From Globodera rostochiensis (taxonomy: Eukaryota > Nematoda > Chromadorea > Rhabditida > Heteroderidae): a DNA stretch of 64,000 bases. A model generated the notes under the pieces. It ran no database searches. It saw only the letters and a program-made list of their open reading frames with translations, and was not told where the DNA came from. Of the stretch, positions 22,227 to 34,669 are shown in pieces. The position numbers and the translations under genes are program-made. The stretch spans positions 2,170,001 through 2,234,000 of the forward strand of contig JAEVLN010000004.1 of NCBI GenBank assembly GCA_018350325.1, given 5' to 3'. How positions within the stretch are numbered: the first letter of the stretch is position 1; each line of letters begins with the position of its first letter.

Positions 22227-24033
22227 TTCAGTCGATCACTTTGCAAGTTGTAATTGTGTCGGAATTGCCTATTTTGCCCCCCCCCCCCCTTAGGGGATCA
22301 TTTTCGTTGGCTTGCCAATTTAAAAAAAAGCATTTAAAAAACTTCAGAGGTGTCACTTTCACAACTTTTTGTCTCTTTTGCTTCGCCCGCTGCCCGTCAT
22401 AAATAAAATGTGCCCATTCTCCCCCCAATCATTTAGCGCCTCCCTCTGCTTCTGCTGCTGTTGATGCGCTCCAATTGGCACGTCAAATTGTCAAATTGAG
22501 TGAATTGGCGGCGGGGGGAGGCGCCAATCATTTTGGGGGGGGGGGCGCTGTTTTGGTCGCGGCGATGGACTGACTGAGCGTTGGGGGCCAAAGAGTCAAA
22601 AGTCACTGACGGAGCAATTAGCCCCCGAGGGGAGGGAGGGGGGGGCAATTTAAGCCTTTTGGGGGACGGATTTGTTTCAGGGCGATTGGGCACAATTTGG
22701 CCTGCCAAATTGTGCTGCTACAAAAATGCAAAAAATGGCGAGAAAAAACGATTGCGCAAAAACAGTGCCGGGCAGAGGGAAGGGAGCGGTGCGCGACCTT
22801 CCAACGGCCCGACAAATTTCGAAAAAAAACGGAAATTAATGACTGAAATTGGCGGAAAACTTGTTTAAAACCACTTAACATTACCTGCTTGTATTTGCTC
22901 CATTACATATTTATGCCGCCGCTGTTTATCTTCCAAATTTTGACCCTTTCAAGTTTCCGTCCGTCTTTGTGGCAAAGTTCATGGCCCTCCCCCTTTGTGA
23001 AAAGACTCAATTACTCCGCCTATTCACATTTTGGGCCTTCAGAAGAGGCCCAATTTGGGGCCAAATGTCCCGGGGGCATTTTTAAAAAGCTCTTTTGGCC
23101 CCCCCCCCCTCCTTTCGGGTCCATTCCATCTGATTTACGCTCCATCAATCGCTAATGGCTTCACTCGCTTCCACGGCAACGGAAGGTAAAGATTGACCCA
23201 TTGAGGGTAAAATCTTTCCCTATTTTTTCCTCCCCAAATTCTCTTTTTGTTTATTCCCCCCCGGGGGATAATCAAATCAAAGGCAGACGGAAACGTGGAA
23301 GAAATCAGCTCATCACCCCCATCTCGAGAGGCAAATCATCAACCCTGCTTTTCCGGACAAATCCCACTCAAATCCGGTACCAATCGATGGACGGGGAAGA
23401 ATGATTTCTTTGCCCACAAAATTGAGCCCCTTCGGGGACAGTTGTTATCTTCCCTCGAGGCATCATCATCCGCCCCCCTCCCCCCTCCCACTCCCTCATT
23501 TCTGGGAAGGGGCGCCGGGGGGGGGGGCTCCTCCTTCTGGTGCCCCCCCCCCTCCCATTGCATCTGCTGGAGGAGTTCCCCCCCCCCCCCGGCGCCCCCT
23601 CCCCCCTATCCCTCATTCACTCACCAGCAGAAGAAACTGCTCTCCGCAATGAACATTAGCTGCTGCCCCGGCGGCGGTTTTTTCCAAATCTTCAGCCCCG
23701 AATCCGTTTGTGTTGATTCATTGCTTTTCATCGCTCTTTCCGTCGGTCGTTCATCCGCGCCCCTCGGGGGACGGGGGGGGGGGTCAGTTGTTGGCTTGGC
23801 CCCTACGGCGGTCACTCGATCACCGGCCGTCCCACCGCCAATTCGGCTCCCATTGGGACGATTAAATGCCACTTATCCAATTTATTTATCCCTTTTTACG
23901 ACATTTCCCATGTTTAGTGCACAATTTGGACATTCAAAGGCTTCACTTTCTTTCCCTTTTAGACTTCCAACAAATGTACGCCTTGGCCCCCTCGCCCGAG
24001 GGGAGGCGACGGCGTTGCGGCATTCCGGCGACA

Positions 24034-27000
24034 ATGTCACCACTACCACATCATCTACTGATGGTTCTGCTCCTTCTCCATTTCCTTTCCGTTGTTGAGC
24101 CGTTCAATTTGGACACCCGCCAAGCGCGCATTCATCGTCGGCCAGGCCCCCACTCTGGATTCGGCTACTCCCTGGACTTTGCCTACAGGGACCAACGACG
24201 GCACAAATATACGCAAGTTTTTTTGTGGCATTTTGGACTGATCAATTTGGTGCAAATTTATCAAAATTGAATGCCGTTCATTTTAAAGTGCCAATTTCAG
24301 TCTGTTGGTCGGCGCCCCTTTTGCACAAACGGCACAGCGGCGACTGCAAAAGACGGGCGCTGTGTTCGGTTGCGAGGTGGACGATCAGAGTCCGTGTGCC
24401 GAAATATTCTTTGATCAGAAAGGTGAGGGAGGGGGGGGGGACTAAGGAGGGTGGAATGTCTTGGAGTAATGATCGAGAGTTAGAATTTACCCCCCAACCC
24501 GAGATTTTCGAGACCCGAAACCGAGACTCTCGAGCATCGCTATTGCCTTGCACTTTGGCACTCCAACCGTTGCAATTGCAACAATGCGATAATTCTTACA
24601 GAATTTATAAACGCTTCCCCCCCTCCCCCCCGCCGTTTCATTCATTCATTTTTGTTCCATTCATTAAAAACAATTACAATTAGAGAATTGGAGGGGGAGA
24701 AAGCCCTCGGGCGCAGAAGCAAAAAAGAATGGGGCGAATGAATGAACTGAAACAATTTCCACCACCGCCAACCGCCAAACAAAACAAAAACACTTATCAA
24801 AGAACAAAACCAATTAGTGAATTAATGAATAAATAAATGATTAATTCCATCGACAAATAAACAAAACAAACAAACAAATAACGGAAGGAACAGCACAAGT
24901 GGTGGTGGTGAATTGTTGAGTTGAAATTGAGGGAGAGATTAAACATTTTTTTGTTTTGTTTTTGTAAAAAAATGTCAAATTGAACGGTACAAAGATTGAG
25001 GGTTACATAATTTTAAGTTTCCCGGTTTCATTCTCGAAACATTCACAAACAAATTAATTTAATTGATTCGTTTAGGCAACGAATTGCGTCTGAACGGCTC
25101 GCATTTGTTGCCCATTGAGGAGAAATCGCATCAAATGTTCGGTGCCACCGTTGTCGCCTCAAAGGACGGCGATTCCGTGCTGGTCTGTCTGTGGGGGGGG
25201 GGCGGCGTTGTTTTCAAATTCATTTTTGGAACAATTCGCCAAAACAATTTTTGTTTCCCCCGCAGGCATGCGCACCCCACTACAAATATTTCTTCGCCAA
25301 ATTTGAAGTGATCGAACCGGTGGGCAGCTGTTACTATGCCCGTGAGCACTTCACCAAAATCCAAGAATATGCGCCGTGTCGTCAGGAACGTGGGTGAAAC
25401 TTGAGAGGCGGGGAATTTGTTTTTGGTTTGGGAGGGATCCCGTGGCCCTAATGACTTGGAAATCCCGACCCCCCTAATGACTCGGGAATCCCGACCCCCC
25501 TAATGACTCGGGAATCCCGACCCACCTAATGAGTCGGCGACCCCCCTAATGACTCGGAAATCCCGACCCCCCTAATGACTCAGGAATCCCGACACGCCGG
25601 TTTCTGGGTGACCCATTATTGAATAAAAACGGGATCGCCCATTCAATTGAAATGGAAACATTTTGCATTTGTTCAGCCGCTCGCCATGGACGCCATCGGC
25701 TTGGCTACGGCATGTGCGGTTTCAGTGCTGCGGTGCCGGACAAAGGCGATCAGCGACTGTTCATTTCGGGCCCGGGCGTGTGGTATTGGCAGGTGGGGCT
25801 TATGCGCATATTCATTAGGCACTTAATTGTCCGTCCATCCATCGGCCCCGGGGCACATTGGACCATTTCCGATCGATCCGGGAAATTCGCGATCAGTGCA
25901 AAACAAAATTCAATCCGAAATAATTTTATGTCCATGCATTTTAAACCCCCATTAAATTTTAATTAAATATGTCATTTGGAGCAAAAATGAATTTGTTAGG
26001 GTGCCGTCTTCTCCCAAAACCTTCACAATTTGACTGATCGGCCCAGCACCGCCGACGGACCGGCACACACCGACCATCACCAATTGGGTAAAGCCTGTGA
26101 ATTTAAAGTGTTTATCAAAGCCATGGAAACGCTTTTTAGGCTATTCGACTGCCACCGGCGATTTTGACGGCGACGGTTTGGACGATATTGTGGTTGGAGT
26201 GCCCCGGGGCAACGAACTGATCGGAATGGTCAGCAGAACAGAGCGCCCGGGGGGGGGACAAAAATGGTAAAAGAAATGTTTTGAGGTGTCCATCTACACG
26301 CGGGAATTGAAGCCGATTGTGAATCTGACTGAACGGGACGGACAAAGGTTGGGGGACCTTTTGGCCGAATGACCCTCGAGAGTCTCGAGACGGAAGGCCA
26401 AAAAAAAACTGTTTCAGAGGTCAATACTTTGGCGGTTCGGTCGCGGTGTTGGATTTGAACAACGACGGACTGCACGACTTGGTGGTCGGCTCGCCCCTTT
26501 TCATTGATTGGATGAGCAACGACTCGAAGACGCAGGAGCTCAAGCCGCGCTACGACGTCGGACGGATCAGCGTGTACATCCAGACGGGACCGGTAAGTTC
26601 AGCAACAGCGGTTTTTACACTAAACAAACAAATGCTCTGCCCCAACGAATCCGATCAAATCAGAAATTTAGAATTATTTTTGTAAATAAACTGATCAGAG
26701 TGAATAAACGCCAATTCCATTCATTTGCAGCGCTCTTTCCGTGAGCCGGTGCACTATTTTGGGCCAAGACCAGTGGGGCCGTTTTGGCCATGTCGTAACG
26801 GCTGCCGGCGACCTCAACGGGGACGGCTTTCAGGGTAAAGCAACGGACAGAGCGAACAGTTTAAAACAAATGTCAAAAAATATTGTTAAATTCCCTTTTG
26901 GATTTGTTGGTGGGCGCGCCGTTCGATGGCGAAGACGGACGTGGCACCGTTTTTGTGTTCCACGGTTCCGAAAATGGCATTCGAGAACGGCACACCCAAC

Positions 27001-30000
27001 GCATTTTGGCACGCGACGTCGGCAGGGACATTCACACGTTTGGTTGGGCATTGGCCGGCGGCAAGGACGTGGACGGGAATGGATATCCGGGTTTGAATTG
27101 TTTCAATCCCGGGTTTGAATTGTTCCAATCCCGGGTTTGAATTGTCCCAATCCCGGGTTTGAATTGTCCCAATCCCGGGTTTGAATTGTCCCAATCCCGG
27201 GTTCAATCCCGGGTTTGAATTGTTTCAATCTTGGGTTCAATCCCGGGTTTGAATTGTTCCAATCCCGGGTTCAATCCCGGGTTTGAATTGTTCCAATCCC
27301 GGGTTCAATCCCGGGTTTGAATTGTTCCAATCCCGGGTTTGAACCGGGTTGAATTGTTTCGATCAAGCATATTGCTAGGGCAATGCTTCAAATCAGAGAA
27401 AAAGTGGGCGCTTTGATCACCCAAACATTTTACTTGCAGACATTGCAATCGGCGCACCGCACAGTAACCAGGTGGCACTGTTACGCTCCAGACCGGTGGC
27501 AACGGTGCAAGGCTCAATACGGACAACAAGGAAGGTGATCAGGACAAAAAACCGATCTGGTGGTGATCAGAACCCGTGTCAATATGTGCAATAAATTGCA
27601 GACCATCAACCTGGACGACAAACAATGCGTGACGGAATTTGGACGTATGGCCTGGTCAGTGTGGTCAAACAGAATTCGGGTTGCTCTCCGAATCCAATTC
27701 CCGACCCGAACCCCAAAAATTTGGTCTCCCGGACCCCGATTCCCGACACGGCCAACCCCGACTTCCCCGACCCCCGACATGGCCAACCCCGACTTCCCCG
27801 ATCCCCGACACGGCCAACCCCGACTTCCCCGACTCCCGACATGGCCAACCCCGACTTCCCCGACCCCCGATATGGCCAACCCCGTTCCCCGACCCCCGAT
27901 AAGCCCATCCCCGACATCCCCGACCCCCGATATGGCCGACTCCGACCTCCCCGACCCCCGACTTTCCCGCCCCCGAGGGGTTGGGGAGCAATCCAAACAG
28001 AATCTCCGAATGAATGGCAACGCCTCAGTGAACATCTCCGCGTTTGTCTGAAACTTTTGGCCGGCAAATTGGCGCAGAGTTCAGCTGAAATGCGCGTGCA
28101 ACTCCAACTGGACTCGCGCACAAAGGGCGACACGCCCCGGGCGTTCTTTTCCCGCAAGGATTTGGACAAAAAGCGCGGCATTCGCGTGGAACCCTCCGGC
28201 AGCCAAGAGCAGCCCTCGGGCATTGAACACGTCGTCACGCTGACCAAAGGGCGCGAAGTGTGCGAGACGTACGACGTCTACGTGCCGGTGCCGTAAAATT
28301 TTCTTTCCTCTTTTATTAGCATTTTTGGCGTTTTTTAAAGAATTTGCTTTCTGATTGCCAAGATTTGTTGTAAAAGCTTTAAAAATTGTGTTCTTTCATT
28401 GCGTTTCTTCAATTTGTTGCATATTTAAGGACACAATTCGCGACAAAATTTCTCCGATCATTTTGTCCATGAATTATTCGTTGGTTGAACGGGGTGGCGC
28501 CGGCGTTTTGGAGCCGGCTGTAGACACCACCACAGACGGAGCCGCCATGGAGACGGAGCTGATCATCGAGAAGAACTGCGGGGAGGACAACATTTGCGTG
28601 CCCGACCTGCACGTGCAGGCACATTCGTAAGGGCATCACACGCATTCACGTGATGATCAGAGTCACGGCTCATAGATTGATTAATTGAACCAGGCCATAA
28701 TTTTGATTCTCTGATCAACCCGACCCATAGATTTTGATTCTCTGATCAACCCGGCTCATAGATTTTGATTGTCTGAGGACCCATAGAGTTTGATCATTGC
28801 TAATCTCGGATCAATGATCTGGATCAACTTGGATCTGGGCGCTTCTGACTATGTCCATCGATCTGCCAGTTTCTTCTCTCTCTACCCTTTTTTTGCTCCC
28901 AAAGGACAAAGGACAAATTCATTGTGGGCGCTCTTGATCAAACACTGACGCTGAACGTGACGGTGGAGAACCGGGGCGAAGACTCCTACCTGACGCAATA
29001 TTTTGTCACCATCCCCCCGGGGTACGTCTTCCTTCATCACTTTGGCATTTAATAACAAACATTTTGAACACATTTAGCTTTGAGTACGGAGGCATCGAGA
29101 ACTACGAGTCGAAGGTAAAATATTTTTAAATATTTTAAATATATTTTTTTTTTTTCAGTATTCTGTGAGCTGTTCCCCCGTGGCGGGCCAAGGCCAACCG
29201 GACAAAAGTCAGCCGCAGAATTTTGTGTGTGACGTTGGCAATCCGTTGCCGTCCGGTGCCAAGGCAATGTTCGGCGTCAAACTCAGCGGGGGCCCGGACG
29301 TGGACGTGTCCAAAGATTTTGTGGAGGTTCGCATGGGCTCCAACTCGACAATTGGCGAGGAGCGCGGCAATGAGGAGGACAACCAGCTGGTTGTGCGCAT
29401 TCCGGTGGAGATCAACGCACAGCTGGTCAGTGAGTGATCGACGGATTGTTCTGTTATTGATTGACCCGAGTGATTGACGGAATGTTTTGTTATTGATTGA
29501 CCCCGGTCATTGACGGATTGTTCTGTTATTGATTGACCCGGGTGATCGACGAATTGTTCTGTTATTGATTGACCCGGGTGATCGACGGATTGTTCTGTTA
29601 TTGATTGACCCACTGAAGAAGGCCCCGGGGGGTTCTGTTATTGATTGACCCGAGTGATTGACGGAATGTTCTGTTATTGATTGACCCCGGTGATTGACGG
29701 ATTGTTCTGTTATTGATTGACCCGAGTGATTGACGGAATGTTTTGTTATTGATTGACCCCGGTCATTGACGGATTGTTCTGTTATTGATTGACCCGGGTG
29801 ATCGACGAATTGTTCTGTTATTGATTGACCCATTGATGAAGGCCCCGGGGGGGGGGGGGGGTTAATGCTGCTGATCTGATCAGTCATTGTTTAGCACATT
29901 GATCAAAACTGGTTGAACATTTTATTTTAGGCATTGGTCGGCAGAAGCAATCCGGAACAAGTTGACTACAGCATCCGGAACAGAACTGCCGGTGTGGCGG

Positions 30001-31926
30001 CCACCTTCGACTTTGAGATTGGCCCGGTGGTCAGTCATTTGTACCAGGCAAGTCGCCGGAGGCAAACGACCCCCGAGGGGAACATTTTAAAATTTCTCAA
30101 TTTAACAAAAAACATTTGGGGTCATTATGAATCGATGAATCAATTAATTGTGTTGTTCAACAGGTGACCAACCGAGGGCCGAGTGCCATTTCGGGCGCCA
30201 TCCTGGACATTGTTTGGCCCTCCTATTCGGAGAAGGGCAATCATTTCCTCTATTTGATCGACATGCCCTTCATTAGCGACTCCACAAAAGCGCGGTGTCG
30301 CGTCAATCAGCCCCAAAATCTGAACCCGGCCAATCTTGCGGTACGTTTTTCTGGCCACGGACGGGGGAACAAAAAATGATCGGTCCTCAAATTCTCTAAA
30401 ATTGTTAGCGTCCGATCACCCGCCGTCCGACCTTTTTCAGATTTCCAATGAGCACGTGCCGACGCCCGGCCCCGGCGGCGGTGTGCACGGCGGTGCCATT
30501 TCGCTGGAGGACACGGAGGAGGAAGTGGCGGAGACGCCGGCTGTCCACGGAGGCGGCCAAGTTGCCCCCGCAGGGGCTGCCGAAGATGACCAGCAGCAGC
30601 AACATGACGATTTGGAGGAGGAGGAAGACGAGGAGGGCGAGGAGGAGGAGGGGGAGGAGGAGGAGGACTACGGAAGTGCAAAACGGCGGAAGAGAAGAGA
30701 CACGCGACGGAAAGCGACGCACACCGGAAGTGACGGCACCGCGGGGGCCGCGGCGGCGATGAGGCGGAACCTGCGCCAACAGCGGCAAATGTTGCAGGAG
30801 GCGGTCGTGCAGGCGAAGGAAACCGGCACGGCCACGGAATACCACGGAATGTTGGGCAGAAAGACGCTGGTGGGGCATCAGTTTTTGAAATGCCCGTCTA
30901 ATCACTGATCTGATCAGTCAAAGGCAGTGAGTGATCTGATCTGGCATAATCAGATCACTTAAAACAGTTGTTTATCACATCTCTTCATCGCTTTCTTCTT
31001 TCGTTTTAATTTGCTTTACGAACCACTGCCCTCGGGGGGATAATTGGCATCATTATGAATTATCTCAGAATTGTGCGGCACTGAACTGTACACACATCGA
31101 ATGTGACATTGATCGGTTGGAAGAGAACGAATTTGTACTTGTGGAAATATTTTCTCGGGTATTTTCTTTATCCATGGGACGAATTTTAAAATTTTGGGCC
31201 ATGAGATTATTTTTGACACAAAGTTTTTGATTTCCGGATAGCCCTGGTCGAGAGTCTTCGAGATTCCAATTCAGCCCAAATTCGATCTAAACCCAACACA
31301 TTCATATAGCTCTGGGTGAACACACTGATCGACGAAGACTTGCTGGAGGCCGACCTGTCATCGCTGGCGTTTGCTCGCATTTCTGCACTTCCATTCGCCC
31401 CGAAGTACAGTCCGCCACCGTTGGTGATCGCCGTGAACACGGAGGTGAACCCGACGGACCCGGAGGCGGGCACATGGGAATTGCCGGTAGGTGGACGCGT
31501 TGATTGATTGATTTGAAGCAGTTCACACAATTTCCCGATTATTATTCACTCAACAGTGGTGGCTTTGGCTGCTGGCCATTCTGATCGCGTTGCTTCTGTT
31601 GGCAGTGATCATTTTCTGTTGTTGGAAAGTTTGTTGGGGCAATTCTTTTTTATTAATCAACGATTTTCTGATCACTTTTTAGTGCGGCTTCTTCAAACGG
31701 AATCGTCCGCCGCGGGCGAAGGCGCGTCTCGCGCGTGGGCCCGCCGCTGCCGCGTCCAACGGCGGCGACTACAAAGAAGGCGAGGGCGACGGCGGTTACT
31801 ACGCGGACAACCAGGCCAGATATGCTCAACCCCAAATGTATGGCCAAATTTTTTTGTTAAATAATTCCCCCCCCCCCCCGCGCATTTTGAAGGTATTCCC
31901 CGGAGAGACATGGCGCCCGCGTGTAA
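24034..31926 (+). CDS. integrin alpha subunit
   Basis: Complete type I receptor spread over more than 20 exons. ATG 24034 opens a signal peptide ([17 protein letters not shown]), followed by [12 protein letters not shown] and [13 protein letters not shown] propeller repeats include [60 protein letters not shown]. Then [36 protein letters not shown], a Glu-rich stretch (about 30613-30668), a furin-type [20 protein letters not shown], the membrane helix [20 protein letters not shown], and the cytoplasmic GFFKR motif, ending PERHGARV and TAA at 31924-31926. No I domain is visible, so it is of the laminin- or RGD-binding type; the subclass is not decidable here. It pairs with a beta subunit for matrix adhesion. 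Two introns (24213-24300, 30048-30163) are GC-AG. A frame break near 26750 and a missing AG acceptor near 26913 are unexplained. Confidence 0.9.
25440..25605. repeat. minisatellite in integrin intron (CCCGACCCCCCTAATGACTC)
   Basis: About five copies of a unit of roughly 26 bp based on CCCGACCCCCCTAATGACTC plus GGGAAT or GGAAAT, within an intron of the integrin alpha gene. Confidence 0.85.
27088..27350. repeat. minisatellite in integrin intron (CCCGGGTTTGAATTGTYCCA)
   Basis: Ten or more copies of a ~22-bp unit built on AATCCCGGGTTTGAATTGT, some with a 13-bp half unit, directly after the donor at the end of the DVDGNGYP exon. Confidence 0.9.
27700..27968. repeat. minisatellite in integrin intron (CCCGACATGGCCAACCCCGA)
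   Basis: About eight copies of a ~30-bp unit: CCCCGACTTCCCCGAC followed by CCCCGACATGGCCAA with variants. It keeps several frames open on both strands, which creates long spurious ORFs. Confidence 0.9.
28655..28790. repeat. short tandem repeat in integrin intron (CATAGATTTTGATTCTCTGA)
   Basis: Three to four copies of a ~36-bp unit containing CATAGATTTTGATTCTCTGA and TCAACCCG, in an integrin intron. Confidence 0.75.
29435..29850. repeat. minisatellite in integrin intron (GTTCTGTTATTGATTGACCC)
   Basis: About eleven copies of a ~36-bp unit: TGTTCTGTTATTGATTGACC followed by CGAGTGATTGACGGAA and variants. It is interrupted twice by a GAAGGCCCCGGGG block (about 29611 and 29838), so it has a higher-order two-block structure. 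Confidence 0.9.
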
Positions 31927-34669
31927 CGACAGATGCCAAAGCAGAGAACAAAAAATAGATGACAAAAACATTTTTTGAAAATTTTAAAATTTAAAAGTCT
32001 CTGGTCCCATCCGCCCGCCCCCTTCCGTGTGCCTTTCTTTGTTTGTCATTTGCCCTCGGCTGATCGATCACCGGCAATTTTCGTCGATCACTTTCCCCCA
32101 TCCCCCACCCCCAAAAGTCCTTCGAGAGCCTTAAAGCCGTTTTGTTTGTTTCCGCTTTCAAAAATCCTTTTTTGAGGCGTCCATTTTTGCTTGAAGCCCT
32201 CACAAAATGTTCTCTTTCTCCACAGCGTTCGCTTGCCACAATTCCGGCCCATGAAAAAGCAACAATTAATTCCCACAAATTCATTCATTTGCAATTGTTT
32301 TGTTGTCGTCCCATTCATATTAATTAAGTACATAAAGCCTAGTCAATCGCCCCCAATTCATTCAAATAAAGTTGAACAATTTGATATGTGCCCAATTCCA
32401 ACCAATTACATAAAGCTTGTGGGATTGTCTAAGCTCGAAAATGTAATGTCCCCAAAGTTTTAAAGTTTTGAGCCCCGCGAGGGTCCCGACAACATTCCGC
32501 CCCAAAAAGTCGGAGCTGAACCCTGTCGAAATGAAGCTATTTTCAGGAGTGAATATCGAATGAATCAGATCAAAGCAAAAGGCATCGATCGAATGATTGA
32601 GGCCATTCGTTGCCTAATCGAGCAAATTTGGCCTCCGCCTCCGCACAGCTGTTGCTGCTGTTTTCGCTTGTGTTGGGTGTCCCCCCTCAAATACCCCCCC
32701 CCCCTTCCCCCCCCCCGCCTCTCTTCCCCCTCTCCCCCCCCTCCCCCCTCCCCCCCCCCCCTACGCCCCCCCCCGCCTCCGCACCGCCCGTCCATCCTCC
32801 CCCCTCCCACCACCCGCTTTTGTTGGCTCATAACAGAGCAGCACTTTGATTTAACCGCCCACCCCGGCGAGCTCGGCCTCCTCCCCGTCAGTTTCCCCTC
32901 CCCCTCCTCTTTGCGACGTCATTATTTTCTCGACGACTTCATTCCAGCGGCAGTCCGCTCACCAATCTTTTCATTTGTCACGTCCTTGACTCTTGATATG
33001 TACCAAATTATCCCAAAAAAGCAGCTTCGGGATCAGTAAACCCGGGTTAGCGTTAAGCCGGCCCCGGGTTAACGCCCAAGCTTAACCGGCTTAGCCCTTG
33101 GGTTAAGGGCGTTAACCCGATCCCGGGTTAACAACGCCCGAGCTTCGGGAATGCGCGCGCGTCCCGAATGATTTGGGATTAAACCATTTGTCGGTCCGAA
33201 TCTTCCCGCCCACTCCCTTTACTTCCTTTCTTCAGGGCGGCCTCTGACCGATCGATCAAAGAAATACATAATGAAGACGACACATTCCATCTCTTCCGTC
33301 CGCTCGGAGCGGAGATGAGCCAATCTTCCGCCCCCATCCCCCCCCCACACCCATCGCTCTCCCCCCCCCTCCCCTCTTCTTTCTTTCCCATTTCCAGGAA
33401 TGTAAGTGGGCACGGGGAATGTGCTGTTGCTGCTGCTGGTGAAAGCGCCAACTGTTGTTGTTGTCGTCGACGTCGTCGTCGTTGTTTTTGCCCCTCTTCT
33501 GCTGCAAGCTGCCGAAGCTTCTTCCCGTTGCTTCACCTTTTGGAGAGTGATTTGTGAGTGGCTTATTCGTTAGTGTGAGCATTTGGGTGCATTTGGATGA
33601 ATTCGGTGCCTTTGACTCCTACGCCCCGGGGGATTGGCAGGGGGCGGGGGCGAACAACGCTTGTCGCCGTCAAAAGTTACGGGCTCTGGCTGCTGATAGA
33701 TGCAAAAATGAGAAAAGCATTAAACATTTTGAAGGGCTTCGTTCTCACATTTCTCACATTTTCCATGGATTGAGCTTGGCTTCACATCCTCCTCATGGCT
33801 TCTACCCCACCAGACATTCCGACGACGATGCACTCAGTTCTCGGTCATTTTTTGAACTTTCCATAGTAGCACTCTCCCATGCAAAAGCATTCGAATGGTT
33901 TCAATTTTGCATGATTTGATTGGACATGAAGCTAATTATGTTGGGAGAAGGCGTCGGCTTAAATTTAACTTGGGGACACAGAGTGTCTAACATACCGTTG
34001 TCTGCCGCACCATTCATTCATTATAAGTCGTTTGTTTTTAAGTTTAAACTTTAAACTTTAAAGATTTGGCCATTTGTTTTGCAAAATGAATTCAAAAAAA
34101 ATCATAATTCATTTTATTTTACAATCCATGCTTGATCACTCTGACTGATCACTTTCCCATTTCCCCCGCTCTTATGGATCCAATTTCGCCCAAAATTTGA
34201 CATTATCTGACCCCACTTCCTTTCATATCAAAAATTGCTTAATAAAAATTTTTATTTCCCCTACCATTCAGTCATCACATCAATCACAGGTGACGGGGGC
34301 GAATGATTCATTCATTTCCCATGCCCATTTCGCAAACATTTCCCTTCCCACATTTATTAAGTGCACAAAAAAAATGTCAAAAGTCATTTTATCGGGTTTT
34401 TATTTCGTCTTGTTTTATCTTTTATATAAGGCGCAGCGCTTAAAAATTGATATCATTTCACCAAAAAGGATTTTTTATTATCTACTGAATTTCAGATTAT
34501 TCAGCTTTTTTAGGTTCTATTTGAAGAGAAACGAATATCAGACGTTTCAAAATTCCAAAAAGCATTTATGGGCTCTTTTATGTTTTTGATAATTAGCTGG
34601 ACCGCAATTTTTTAATTGTTTAGCTTTCTCATATTGTTACATTATTCTGCTTGCTAATAAGGCTTAATT
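31927..34669. other. 2.7 kb intergenic spacer, G/C-tract rich
   Basis: No gene recognised between integrin alpha and LASP. Long poly-C/CCT tracts lie at about 32690-32800 and 33340-33375. A plus-strand open frame at 33554-33919 has no recognisable domain. A cluster of inverted repeats is listed separately. Confidence 0.5.
33036..33140. repeat. nested inverted repeats (CCCGGGTTAACG / CGTTAACCCG)
   Basis: Overlapping palindromic blocks: TTAAGCCGG pairs with CCGGCTTA, GGGTTAACGCCCAAG pairs with CTTGGGTTAAGGGCGTTAACC, and GATCCCGGGTTAAC follows. Could form alternative hairpins. No reading frame or known element. Confidence 0.7.

Larger units (their letters stand above)
18897..24033. other. 5.1 kb low-complexity intergenic region
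   Basis: Lies between the divergent phosphatidylserine synthase and integrin alpha genes. It holds long C or G runs (about 20400-20600, 21140-21155, 21845-21915, 22100-22112, 22275-22290, 23100-23110, 23515-23590), pyrimidine-rich stretches, and no gene I can name. Several minus-strand frames look weakly coding but cannot be joined with confidence: NDTLDPQTPDDVANNL ending at a GTAAGC donor near 21475, QQHKTMEEQKRNDLTE near 20370, and AHQQQQKQREALNDWGENG near 22440. Confidence 0.5.

Noticed and set aside
23247..24098. 283-codon plus-strand ORF before integrin alpha
   Set aside because: Pro/Ser-rich translation through poly-C runs, with no domain and a different frame from the integrin signal peptide that starts at 24034.
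27560..28296. Long overlapping ORFs on both strands (up to 223 codons) over the integrin intron
   Set aside because: They are produced by the CCCCGAC-rich minisatellite, which stays open in several frames. Only the last ~220 bp (from about 28040) is a real integrin exon.
32560..33039. Pro-rich plus-strand ORF
   Set aside because: Driven by the C/CCT homopolymer tract; no splice or domain support.
33554..33919. 121-codon plus-strand ORF in the integrin-LASP spacer
   Set aside because: No recognisable motif, poor compositional fit with neighbouring genes, and no splice partners. It may be chance.
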